A stretch of 64,000 bases of DNA from Omphiscola glabra. Taxonomy: Eukaryota > Mollusca > Gastropoda > Lymnaeidae. A program made the position numbers and the translations under genes. The notes under the pieces are model-generated. The model saw only the letters and a program-made list of their open reading frames with translations. It ran no database searches and had not been told where the DNA came from. Positions 54,179 to 64,000 of this stretch are shown piece by piece. The number at the start of each line of letters is the position of its first letter. The stretch's first letter is position 1. Location of the stretch: positions 19,833,284 to 19,897,283 of the forward strand of contig OZ024808.1 of NCBI GenBank assembly GCA_964017045.1, read 5' to 3'.

Positions 54179-55568
54179 ATGAACGGCTCTCAGTGTCAGT
54201 ACGTGCACTTTGTCTTTCAAACGTATACTAACGTTATTTTTACAGACGTTTTTGCGATGGTTCTCGCTTCAACCATCATGGCCGTGATGACATTGTTAGC
54301 TGCGTGTTTTAATGTTATACTCATTGCCAGCCTTCTGCTTCGGCGTAAAACGGGACAGGGCACGCAACCTGGCGATAAGACAAATAGAAGTAATAACACG
54401 ATCTCTACGCTGATTATCATATCACTTTCGGTCTGTGAACTTCTGTGCGGCGTCTTCGCCATGGGCCTGGGTGTTTTAGAGGCTATAGACAATGGCAAAT
54501 GGAACCTTGGTGCCATATGGTGCACCTTTCGGGAACAGTTAAATAATCTAACGCGGTCCTCGTCGATTTACCACGTGACGTGTCTGACTATCGACAGGTA
54601 CCTGGCCGTGTGTAAACCGCTCCTCCACAGGTCGTTGACAAACAACGCTGGATACTTAATGGTCGCCGTTTTGTGGATAGCTCCATTATCCATGTTAATA
54701 ATCTCAACGGTATTGTTTGTGGATGATGCTCAGTCCATGTCAGATGGTATCAGTCAAGGTAACTACGTGGTCTGGATTCGTCTTTTTATAGGAATCCTTG
54801 CTTTCTATGCCCCGTTTTTGACATCATACTTTCTGTACGCGCTGATACTTCTAAGAGTTAGAACCTTTCATAAGCGACGCGAGAAAATGAGGGCATGTGC
54901 CCAGCAGCCATGGTGTAACAACGGTATCGGAAATTCCGAAATCGTCGCTGAAGCTATCCAAGTCATGTCCATAACTTCAGAAGATAATGACAAGGTCACT
55001 CCTAATTGCATAGACATTGTGATAGGATCATCGCGTCAACAAATAAATGCAGACGATTCAAAATTTACTAGAGCAGAAGAAAGCGGACCTCCCATTGCGA
55101 CAAGCTCCAAGGCAAATGCATCTCATACCACATCCACATCTACCCCGGAAACGTGTCATCTCAAGACATTTCACTGTCGGCATTCTTGTTCAGCGGACCA
55201 TGAAAGAAAGCACATCATCTGAAATAAAAAATACTAACAATGCAAAAGCGCGGCGAAATCCAGGAGATGGGCTGGTCACCAACGAGAGCAGTAACAATTC
55301 TGGCGTTCAAACACCAATCAAATCAAGTGTTGCAACGGCTTCAAACAAAAATGTCAAGGCTTACCGCACTGTGGGTTGCCTGGTCGTATGTTACACGGTC
55401 TGCTGGTTTCCTCTGTGGACGACGATATTCCTGGAAGACGGCTACCAGGGTGCTGTCACGGTTGTGTTGGCATGGTTGGCACACTCCAATGCTGTAATCA
55501 ACCCGCTGCTCTGTTGTACTAACAAGTCAGTGAGACAGGCCGTCAAGTCTTTTCTAAGGATAAGGTGA
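54179..55568 (+). pseudogene. Receptor R6: class A GPCR with a one-base frameshift in ICL3
   Basis: Starts MNGSQCQYVHFVFQTYTNVI. TM1-TM5 are in the first frame (to 55222). TM6-TM7 are in the +1 frame (open from at least 55047 to 55568). Total length 1390 nt is one base more than a codon multiple, so a single inserted base within about 55047-55222 explains it. Motifs: Glu instead of Asp at 2.50 (SVCELLCG), ECL1 Trp in NGKW, Asn at 3.32, IDRYLAV, CWFP in TM6, NPLLCC in place of NPxxY. Closest relative is R8, which shares NPLLCC, AYRTVGCLVVCYT and the ICL3 ISR(H/Y)F region. An ICL3 intron was considered, but no donor/acceptor pair was evident. Either a young pseudogene or an assembly error. AATAAA at 55671. 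Confidence 0.82.
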
Positions 55569-57044
55569 GAGTCGTCTTTGAACAGGTCGCTGCCAGTGGC
55601 GGGTCCAGAGTTAATGAGTATGGTGGGACGGTGGTTAAACACAATGTTACGAGGTGTCGTGATTCAAATCAATAAAGACTTCTAACAAAATGCATTTGCC
55701 AAATATGTCTCTATCTATTTATTCGTGCTATTATTGTATACGACAGATGATGATGGAGTCTGGTGCTGACCTTTGAACCCGACTAGTTTTTACATTCATT
55801 AATTTCATTTTACATGGGCAAATTTTACGTTATTTGCTTGTTGTCCCTATAAAACATTCATCTGGTTCCCTTTCAACTTAATTTAAACACATTTTTTTAT
55901 AACTGTAGCCATGCAATGTAAGAGTAGTTTTAAATAATGGAATCGCATCCCTAACGAAAGCGCAAATGTCTTCGCCCATTGAATTTCGCGTCTTAAAACT
56001 TTGTTGAAGTTCCTTTGTTGGGGCCCTTTACAGAAATAGGATATATGTTTGTTTTCAATTTTTTTCTTTAAATTTAAAACGTTGGTGCGCTGATATGTGG
56101 CACATGGTGTACCAGTTAGAGACCTTTTACAACCTGTTTAGAATAACGTATGAAACATAACATACAGAGTTGGTGAAAATCTGAAAATGTCTCAAATTTC
56201 AACCGAGAACGCGACTAGTAATTTCAACAAAAAATAATACAAAAAAAATAAAATAATACAACAAATATTTTTGTGTTTATGCACGTAACCTAAAGAAACA
56301 ACTTAAATTATTAATTGAGCTCTTACATACAAAAAACAGCGGCCGTGGAAAGATTGTAGAAGATATTGAAAATACAAATAAAATACCCTTTTCATCCTTT
56401 CTTGAACTTCAAGAGGCTGAAATCCCAAAATCATTTAAGTTTCATCTGTTCCAGTCCCTGATGTCTCAGTTTTGTTATTACAGCTCAACCCTTTTCAAAC
56501 TCATAAAATGTGTTTTGTAATCGCACGGTTGTCAAGCAAATGAAAACATTTCAGTGGCCAGTCGTTTCCTAAAGTAAATACAAAAAATCCCATCAATCAA
56601 TCAATCAATAACAAAAAAAAGCGTCACAGAATAGAAAAGAAATCGGGTTGAACGTAACTACAGAAGATGAGGATGCCGTTCGTAGAATCTAGTTCTGTTA
56701 TGGAGCCGCACAGGGAGAACTTCATCATTGTGGGAATGCAATTCGATTCTTCTAAATTTTTGTTGTTGTGATATATTTGTTTAGGTTATAAAATATGCCT
56801 TTGTATTTTAAATATACATTTCTCAGATTTTCTTAATGTTTTAAATACGCCGTCTGGTCTTAGTGAAATTTTCTTTTTTTCCATTCAAAGCACAGTTTTT
56901 TTATGAATCAGTTGAGCATATTTTTGGATCTGGAAAAGTGTAACTTGTATGACCGGCATTGAACATAATTACAGCGGCTTTTTGAGCACATGACAATTAT
57001 CAAATCACGAAGACGTGGAAACGTAGCCCTTTTTTTTTCCTCAA
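55569..57044. other. Spacer between R6 and R7
   Basis: AT-rich. R6 polyadenylation signal at 55671. No other gene recognised. Confidence 0.45.
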
Positions 57045-58272
57045 ATGAATCAATTTAGAAATATGAGTGAACTTACTAGGAACATGACGTCATTGAGCCA
57101 AGATCTCAACCTCATTTTCTTTTTATCTTTCGTCTTCATCTTGATAGCCGTGTACACGGTGTGCTCAAATGGCGCCATCCTCATTGCGATGGTCAATGCC
57201 TGGACGTGTCATAAAAAAACAAAACGCTCTCACAACATTTAAAAAATACAGCATCAACAAAATGCTGTTAATATCATTAGCCTTCTGTGATATGTGCTTT
57301 GGTTTTCTAATAATGCCATTCAGCGTACTCCAAATCATGCACAACGGACGCTGGACCTTCGGCCGTACTTTCTGCTACGTTACGAATACAACGGATCTGT
57401 CCCTGGGAGGTGTTTCGATCCTGCACGTGCTGTGTCTTGCCCTGGACAGGTATCTGGCCGTGCGCGTGCCTCTGAGACACAGGCTGCTGACATACAAAAC
57501 AGGATTTATGTCGATAGCTTTCTGTTGGGCATTTCCGGTCTTGTTTTCGACATCTCTCGTAGGCTATCTCAGTTCTCGATGGAACGATGACGAGACAATA
57601 ACTCTACAAGACGTATATCAGCTGTGCTTCATACCCGGTTTCGATCATAATTTCACTACAACTCTATTGGCTATGTTTCTTGTACTCTACACCACAACGT
57701 TTCTGTTAGTGATTCTCACCATCATGGAGCTGAGAAGATATTTTAAGAAAAAGTTCAAGCCTACGTCTCAGTCACGTGTGTGTCACGTGATTAAAGTCGC
57801 GCGTACTATCTCCCTTTGTAAACGTTCGGTGCTTACTAAATTAAAAGGCTCAACTAACCACGAGGGAAATGATGGCTCGGATTTAAAGTCAAGATGTTCA
57901 TCACGGCAGACTGGCGTTGGACGGATGACTCCAGCAGTGATGCCGACTGCAGGAACACCAACTTTGCATTATCTTACATCTGCAGCCAGGCCTGCCGTCA
58001 GACGAGTGAACGGGAAAGCCATCTTGACAATGTTTTCAATATTCGCCTGCTTCACCGTCTGCTACGTGCCGTACCACCTGTACCTGATGTTCCTCGAAAG
58101 ATTAAATTCCCACACGTTGGAGCTTTCGGCCGTAAGTGTTTTGTGGGTTAGCTACCTCAACTCGGCCATCAACCCGGCTCTGTACTGCCTAAATAGATCT
58201 GCCAGGAGAGCTCTCGTAGAGCTGCTGTGCTACAGGCAGTGCGGTGCGAGGGAAAAGCTGCGCACGGGGTGA
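57045..58272 (+). pseudogene. Receptor R7: class A amine-type GPCR with a one-base frameshift in ICL1
   Basis: The first frame (57045-57242) encodes two NMS/NMT glycosylation sites and TM1 (AVYTVCSNGAILIAMVNAW). The rest, from ICL1 to the end, is in the +1 frame to 58272. The total, 1228 nt, is one base over a codon multiple. The shift falls at the A7 run in CATAAAAAAACAAAACG (57211-57217) or the A6 run about 20 bases later. TM2 has Asp (2.50), ECL1 NGRW, Cys 3.25, then Asp at 3.32 (CYVTNTTDLSLGGVSILHVL), DRYLAV, a shorter ICL3, CYVP (Tyr at the toggle position) and NPALY. This is the only locus in the window with the amine-binding Asp. Because the defect lies in a homopolymer, a sequencing error is a real possibility and the gene may be functional. 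AATAAA at 58463. Confidence 0.8.
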
Positions 58273-59289
58273 GGCTGACCGTTGAACCTCCCCCACGTTT
58301 CACGAATATATAAAATACTACGCAGCCTGATATAAATATATTGATTTATGAAAGGGATGAATAGGTTCTTTTATCCATTTGTATTAACAAATGTACATAA
58401 TATTCGTGAGGGGGTGAAAAATCTTAAGTTTGGAGCTTAGACCCAATCAGCATTTTAGTCAAAATAAACCACCGATTGGGTGGGGGGAATTTTATGATTA
58501 AAACAATGTCTCAAGGGAACAATTTGTTACACAGGGAAAAATTTTGTTACACAGGGAACAATTTGTTACACAGGTAACAATTAAAGCCCATAGTTTATTT
58601 CCCCTTTTTATATCAAATTATTAGAATGTTGTACGTTCTGTATAATCTTCTTAAATTGTATACAATGTATTTCTGTTATTATTGTATTACTTACATCAGC
58701 AATTGCAACGCTAGTTTTCCCAGTGAACAACAATGCAAGACACTGAACAATCAAACAAACAAACAAACAAACAATCAAACAAACAATCAAACCATAGAAC
58801 GTCTTATCCATCAATAAGTATATTTGCTTTTAATTAGTTGTATGTCTTCAATTAAAAAAATAAATGATTGCTTTTTAAGATTTCAAATGTTTATCGATGT
58901 ATCGTTGTGTTATAAAATGTATCTAGTGTATAAATTATAAAAGTTAATATTTTTTATATAACCTGTGTCTGTACCAAATAGGTCATAGGTGTCTACCAGG
59001 ATTCATAGATCTTGATCAAACCACTGCATACATAGTTATTACCCTTATCCAACAGGAAACACTAAATGAGTGTGAATATTTTAAATAATAATACACAGTG
59101 CAACAATTTGAGGCCTACTGAACTTCAGTGTTACCTGCTGTTGTGGGAATTTATCGTCTGACATCAAGCAGTGATTAAATAATCTAATCAAGAAAGCTAG
59201 TAATATCACACAAACTAAACTTCCTTCACTTGAAGAACTGTTTAAAGTAAAATGATGTTGTGAAACTAAAAAAAAATTTTTTTGGGATG
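58273..59289. other. Spacer with minor tandem repeats
   Basis: About four units of GGGAACAATTTGTTACACA at 58515-58580 and an (AAAC)n-like tract at 58750-58795. No gene recognised. Confidence 0.5.
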
Positions 59290-59536
59290 ATACATCCCAC
59301 CCACTTCACCACAGATACCTAAGATCACATCCCACCCACTTCATCACAGATAACTATGATCACATCCCACCCACTTCATCACAGATACCTAAGATCACAT
59401 CCCACCCACTTCATCAAAGATAAATAAGATCACATCCCACCCACTTCATCACAGATACCTAAGATCACATCCCACCCACTTCATCACAGATAAATAAGAT
59501 CACATCCCACCCACTTCACCACATATACCTAAGATC
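59290..59536. repeat. Minisatellite, 35-bp unit
   Basis: Seven copies of CATCCCACCCACTTCATCAC followed by AGATACCTAAGATCA. CATCCC at 59293 and 59328 fixes the 35-bp period. TAAATAA and TAACTAT variants alternate with TACCTAA. Confidence 0.92.
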
Positions 59537-61004
59537 AGCTCGTTCAGCGCAAGTTTTCTCTTAAATTTAGGACCGAAAGAAATTAAACTTATTTTGTTCC
59601 CCAGTCTTCACGAATTTACCGGCGTGCTCCCTCCAGGGGTTACTAAACCTAAGTGACCAGTAATTAAGTCTTTATCGTCACTAAGGTACTTGTTGATGGC
59701 TGATTTCTGCGCTAGAGAAAAACTTCAGATGTCTTGTTTTAAACTGTTAAAATTAAAAATGTTGTCTTAGTTAAAATATGTATATATTTATGTGCTACAA
59801 AATGAATATGTACATTGCAAAAATAAAAACTTCTACATTTATTTGGATCAATTAAAGACTATCTTTATTATCTTATCCAATCTATCTCGTGGAGGGCCGT
59901 TGGCAAAACTTTTGTTTTTTCCCTTGATTTGAGCTGTATAAATAAATTAACAATAAATGGATAAATTTACACAAAACTTGGTACAAATGGACATGAATAT
60001 GTATTTTAAAATACAAATGTTTCGGACTCATAATAGTCACCACGTCCAAGGCCGGGTTCCCTAATACCATTTTATATTGAATACCAGTAGGCTTAGATAG
60101 CAATATGTGGTTTTACATGAATTGATGTATGGAGGCCAAACCCTTCGTATACTTTATTAAAATAGCGTTGAATTCTTAAGTAAGAAACGCAAACTTCTTG
60201 AAACGGATATTGTCTAGAATCATCCAGATACGACTTTTTCAACCAACATGTGGCCTTTTCAACCAATATGTGACTTCATCAACCAATATGTGACTTTATC
60301 AACCAACAAGTGACTTTTATCAATACACCATTTTATACTAACAGGACACATTCTAAAAAAATGTATTTTATATCAAGAGGAGAAAACGTATAGTTAAAAT
60401 GATAGAAAAATGTTTTAAGTGCTTAAATCCCATTGTAGTTTTTTTTCGGAGGATAAAGAAAGTTTGATCGTTATATAAATGCATATATAATATATTAAAA
60501 TTTTTTCAAACAAAACTTTGCATCATAATTTTATTGATTGTAGTTTCTATAATTAAAATAAAATAAATACAAAAATAGGTAATAAAGTTGAAAATCGTGG
60601 AAAATAATTACGAAGCTAATTTTATTTTAAAAAATTAACATTTTGTTTTCCAAATGTTACATGTGTGGTTGTAATCAGGCACAGCAAAATCTGTGACGTA
60701 TTTGATTTGTCGTACACCCCTCCCCAAATCTGACCTCAGCATTTTTATTTTAGAAATGAACTTAGAAAGGTGAATTTAAAATCATAGAATCTCTAAATAC
60801 TCTAATTACTAAAATAATTTGAAAAATGATAATGATTTGTGGGAACGGGAATTAAGGAAATCGAAATAACAACTAATTAAGATTAGTCAAAGTCTACCTC
60901 AGCAAACCAAAGAAATAAGAATAATAAAAAATGCTATAGCCTAGCACTATCTTCCATTTCTGTTTACATATTTCCTAGCTTACCAACTGCTCTAGGTTTC
61001 TCTT
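59537..61004. other. Spacer
   Basis: AT-rich. Four units of CAACCAATATGTGACTTCAT at 60240-60320. No gene recognised. Confidence 0.45.
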
Positions 61005-61257
61005 TGAGACTGACCAGTGGTCGGCAGAGACTGACCAGTGGTCGGCAGAGAATGACCAGTGATCGGCAGAGAATGACCAGTGGTCGACAGAGAATGGCCA
61101 GTGGTCGGCAGAGAATGACCAGTGGTCGATAGAGAATGACCCGTGATCGGCAGAGACTGACCAGTGATCGGAAGGGAATGACCAGTGATCGGCAGAGAAT
61201 GACCAGTGATCGGCAGAGACTGACCAGTGGTCGGCAGAGAATGACCAGTGGTCGGTA
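61005..61257. repeat. Minisatellite, 21-bp unit
   Basis: Twelve copies of GACCAGTGGTCGGCAGAGAA plus T, with TGATCGG and AGACT variants. The codon-multiple length gives open frames on the minus strand, which are artefacts. GACCAGTGGTC is itself nearly palindromic. Confidence 0.92.
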
Positions 61258-61784
61258 ACTCTTGCTCTGAAGCGGCATGCGGATCTTTTCAATATTAAAT
61301 CTTTGATCAAATCAATAACATTAGAACACAATCATAAAATCGATCACATTAGATGATCAATATCAAACAATTCTTAGCAAAATAATAATAATGATACAAT
61401 TAATGACATTAGAATAATAATCATGATTTAATAACACCATAAAACCATAATAAAATCAATAATTCTATCAGACAATCGCGCTCATATACATATCATCAGA
61501 ATTATAATAATGATAAAATTAATAACATTGGAAATATAATCATGATTAATTCAATAACACCAGACAAAATGTTAAAACATATCATCAGAAAAAACTTTGG
61601 GAAATCAATAGCATCAGATTAACTTGATGAAATCGATAACAACATCATATAATCATGATAAAGTCACTATCATTCAATTAATATGATCAAATAAAAATAA
61701 TCAGATGAACCTACTTTTTCTTTATTTTCTGTTGAACACTTTTCGTAACTCCGCAAACGTTTTGTTTTAAATGGGTATCTTCCT
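61258..61784. other. Spacer, A/T-rich with ATAATCATGAT-like motifs
   Basis: Simple-sequence-like, with degenerate recurrences of AATCATGAT(T/A)AA. No gene. Confidence 0.4.
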
Positions 61785-62155
61785 ATGGTATAGCTCTTTG
61801 AGTACTTTTTGATAGAACTCTTTGAATAACATGTGATAGAGCTCTTTGAGCAATTAGTTATATGTGAAAGAACTCTTTGTGTAATATGCGATACAACTCT
61901 TTGAACAATATGTGATAGAACTCCTTGAGCAATTTGTGATAGGGCTCTTTGAGCAATTAGTTATATTTGAAAAAAAACACTGTGTATAATATATGATACA
62001 ACTCTTTGAATAATATGTGATAAAACTCTTTGAGCAATTAGTAAGATGAGCTATAAATCTTTGAGTAATTAGCAATATGTGATACAACTCTTTGAATATT
62101 TAATAATATATGATAGGACACTTTGAGTAATTTTTAATATTTAATAGAACTCTTT
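61785..62155. repeat. Degenerate minisatellite, about 23-bp unit
   Basis: About thirteen imperfect copies of ATGTGATAGAACTCTTTGAG followed by AATTAG or CAAT. Older than the other arrays, judging by divergence. Confidence 0.8.
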
Positions 62156-62811
62156 GAAGCGCTCACTACAGAGATAGACACGTACGGTTTTATTAGAAGA
62201 GCAGTACCAAAGTTAAAGATATAATCTTCGGAGGATAAAAATTAAACTACCCCTTAAAATTTCTAAAATGGCTGAGAGGATTTGCTGCCCGCATTGCTTT
62301 GGGTCGCAGTAGGGATTTGAGTCGATTCTGCTTTTTCTTGCCTTGCGCTTTCTTTGGGTGTGAGCAAGACGCTAATTCTGTGAGGATTTTGCTCCGACTG
62401 TGAGTCTAACATGCAAGCTTGCACGGTCCGTGGCAAGTGTCTCCTACGAATCAAGGTCAATGTCCAGGGATTTAATGAATCATATCGTTGATTAGCTTAA
62501 GAGATTTTGTTTACTACAAATTATACTTCTCACAGTATGTCTGTATGGCGGTAGCAATGAGTTCAATAGGCGCGAAAAATCACATTTCCAGAAGTTAGAA
62601 CTAATTGGTATTATTATAAATTGCGTAACTTCAACCTTATGTTTCGTAACGTAAATTTTAGTTGAGGGGAAGTTTAGCCTTGCACCCGTAATTGTTTGGC
62701 ATGTTATTTCTATAACAATTTTTAAAAATAAATCTGAATATTTTTACTGTATTTTATAATGTATTTAAAAGTGTCTGACTTTAATGTAATTAGTAGCATA
62801 TGGGAGCAGTA
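62156..62811. other. 3' flank of R8 (minus strand)
   Basis: No gene recognised. No clear polyadenylation signal was found on the minus strand close to the R8 stop. Confidence 0.4.
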
Positions 62812-64000
62812 TCATTTCCTCCTTAAAAATGACCTGACAGCACGCCTCACTGAGTTGTTCGTACAACACAGAAGTGGGTTAAAGACCGTGTTGGTGTACG
62901 CCAGCCATGCAAATAATATCCTCACGTCTCCGCCGACTTGGTCCTGGAAGAAAACCGTCAACCACGACGGGAACCAGCAGAACGTGTAGCACACGACCAG
63001 ACAGCCCACGGTGCGGTAAGCCTTGACATTTTTGCCGGCGGCTGATGCGAACGCTGGTTTGCCCGCTGGGAACGCCGGAAGTCGTGAAGCGTTTCCAGTC
63101 CCAAGTGTTTCGCTTCGGGCATGGAGACCGTGAACAGACGGAGCGGTCGCCCGGCTGTTGCTGCTTGGCACATCACACGCTATTTCTTGTCTTTTCGACG
63201 TCGCAACATCGAAATAACGTGATATGATTGCATTTCCGTGTTCTGCCGGTGACTCACTCTGATCACTCGAACTATATTTCATTTGAGAAATGTTATCAAA
63301 AACTCTATTTTTTTCTAATGCTGCAAGCTCTGTTTTACATCTAAATTTAGATTCAGGTAACTCGTGAACTTGCATGGCATACGGACCTGGTTTAAGTTGA
63401 TTACAATGAAATTTAACGCCTATAACTTGTGACGCCGTAGTGTATGAGCTGTTTGACAGACGCCACAAAGACGACGTCGCGTTAGAGGATTCAGTCTTTT
63501 GGTTTAAACTTTTTTTCGGTGTCCGACCCGTAAGCTTCAGCTGTCGCTTGTGAAACGCCCGAACCTGAAATAGGATTAGCAAATACAAAAAATAAGAGAT
63601 TAAAAACGGTGCAAAGAAGGCGACGCTTCCAAGAAAGGCTTGAATCTTGTTGGACCAGAAGCTGTCATTGTTAACCTCGGTAGATGAATGGGTTTCAAGC
63701 CGTGCAACAGCCGCGGAAATTCCCACCAAAGTACCAGGCACAATCCATGAAACAGCAATCATCGAATATCCGGTTTTATCGGTTAAAATCCTGTACAGCA
63801 ACGGTTTGCATACGGCCAGGTATCTGTCAACAGCCATGCAGGTCACGTGGTAGATCGACGAAGCCTGTGTGAAATTGTTTAGAGAAACCCTTAACTCACA
63901 CACTTTGGCACCAAGGTTCCATGTTCCATTGTCGTAGATCTCTATGACCCCCAACGGCATCACGATGGCACAGCAAAGCAGATCACAGAGGGCAAGTGCA
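62812..64000 (-). CDS. Receptor R8: class A GPCR, orphan, 5' end beyond the window
   Basis: Open without interruption from the window edge to TGA (complement of 62812-62814). The visible part begins in TM2 (ALALCDLLCCAIVMPLGVIE), so the N-terminus, TM1 and ICL1 are outside. Landmarks: Asp in TM2 (2.50); ECL1 NGTW; Cys 3.25; Asn at 3.32; VDRYLAVCKP; TM4 WIVP; TM5 SVAFFAPFLISYFLYLL; a long Ser/Asn-rich ICL3 of about 140 residues; AYRTVGCLVVCYTFCWFP in TM6; NPLLCC, where Tyr 7.53 is replaced by Cys, as in R6; a short RRAVRSFLRRK tail. It is the nearest relative of R6 and lies in opposite orientation to R1-R7. Predicted plasma-membrane receptor, ligand unknown. No defect is visible in the available part. 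Confidence 0.9.
   Translation of the reverse strand, partial: ALALCDLLCCAIVMPLGVIEIYDNGTWNLGAKVCELRVSLNNFTQASSIYHVTCMAVDRYLAVCKPLLYRILTDKTGYSMIAVSWIVPGTLVGISAAVARLETHSSTEVNNDSFWSNKIQAFLGSVAFFAPFLISYFLYLLILFQVRAFHKRQLKLTGRTPKKSLNQKTESSNATSSLWRLSNSSYTTASQVIGVKFHCNQLKPGPYAMQVHELPESKFRCKTELAALEKNRVFDNISQMKYSSSDQSESPAEHGNAIISRYFDVATSKRQEIACDVPSSNSRATAPSVHGLHARSETLGTGNASRLPAFPAGKPAFASAAGKNVKAYRTVGCLVVCYTFCWFPSWLTVFFQDQVGGDVRILFAWLAYTNTVFNPLLCCTNNSVRRAVRSFLRRK

Noticed and set aside
54217..54525. Minus-strand frames opposite receptors R5 and R6
   Set aside because: They are antisense shadows of conserved receptor coding sequence.
54179..55568. An intron in R6 ICL3 instead of a frameshift
   Set aside because: The two frames overlap by about 175 bp, the net difference is exactly one base, and no plausible donor/acceptor pair was seen. 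Every other receptor in the cluster has an uninterrupted ICL3.

Overview
This is animal nuclear DNA, most likely from a gastropod mollusc and plausibly a freshwater pulmonate snail. The protein-coding content is eukaryotic: single-exon rhodopsin-class receptors, a terminal exon behind a splice acceptor, and hAT, Harbinger-like and Ty3/gypsy transposon relics. Four short elements closely resemble SPIN (Space Invaders) hAT MITEs, a family known from tetrapods, a triatomine bug and the pond snail Lymnaea stagnalis. The snail assignment is inference; no ribosomal or mitochondrial marker is present.

Layout. (1) 1-25.0 kb is gene-poor and packed with minisatellites (units of about 14-58 bp), three SPIN-like MITEs, other MITEs and a hAT transposase relic. 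The only coding candidate is a short Pro/Ala repeat exon near 5.65 kb. Several minisatellites sit inside dispersed elements, because the array and its unique flank both recur elsewhere in the window. (2) 25.0-26.3 kb is the last exon of a coiled-coil gene of unknown identity, with GC-rich codons. It is followed by about 4 kb of AT-rich, nearly array-free DNA that looks like a long 3' UTR or intergenic spacer. (3) 31.7-64.0 kb is a cluster of eight class A GPCR loci, called R1-R8 here. R1-R7 are on the + strand and R8 is on the - strand, cut by the window edge.

Receptor cluster. R2 (35.15 kb) and R5 (48.31 kb) are intact single-exon genes, and R8 is intact as far as visible. R1 has a nonsense codon at the conserved extracellular-loop-1 Trp and has lost TM7. 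R3 is a fragment split by a Harbinger-like MITE and a 1.8-kb hAT element. R4, R6 and R7 each carry a net one-base frameshift in an otherwise complete receptor. The family has very long third intracellular loops. Only R7 keeps the amine-binding Asp at TM3 position 3.32; the others have Asn or Thr. This reads as a birth-and-death family that has moved away from classical amine recognition, possibly as chemosensory receptors. R2 and R4 share a nearly identical 5' segment, as expected from gene conversion.

A relic of Ty3/gypsy Pol (44.9-46.5 kb), a 245-bp higher-order repeat (46.8-47.6 kb) and further arrays separate the receptors. No CRISPR, rRNA or tRNA gene is visible. Copy numbers and boundaries were read by eye and should be taken as approximate.
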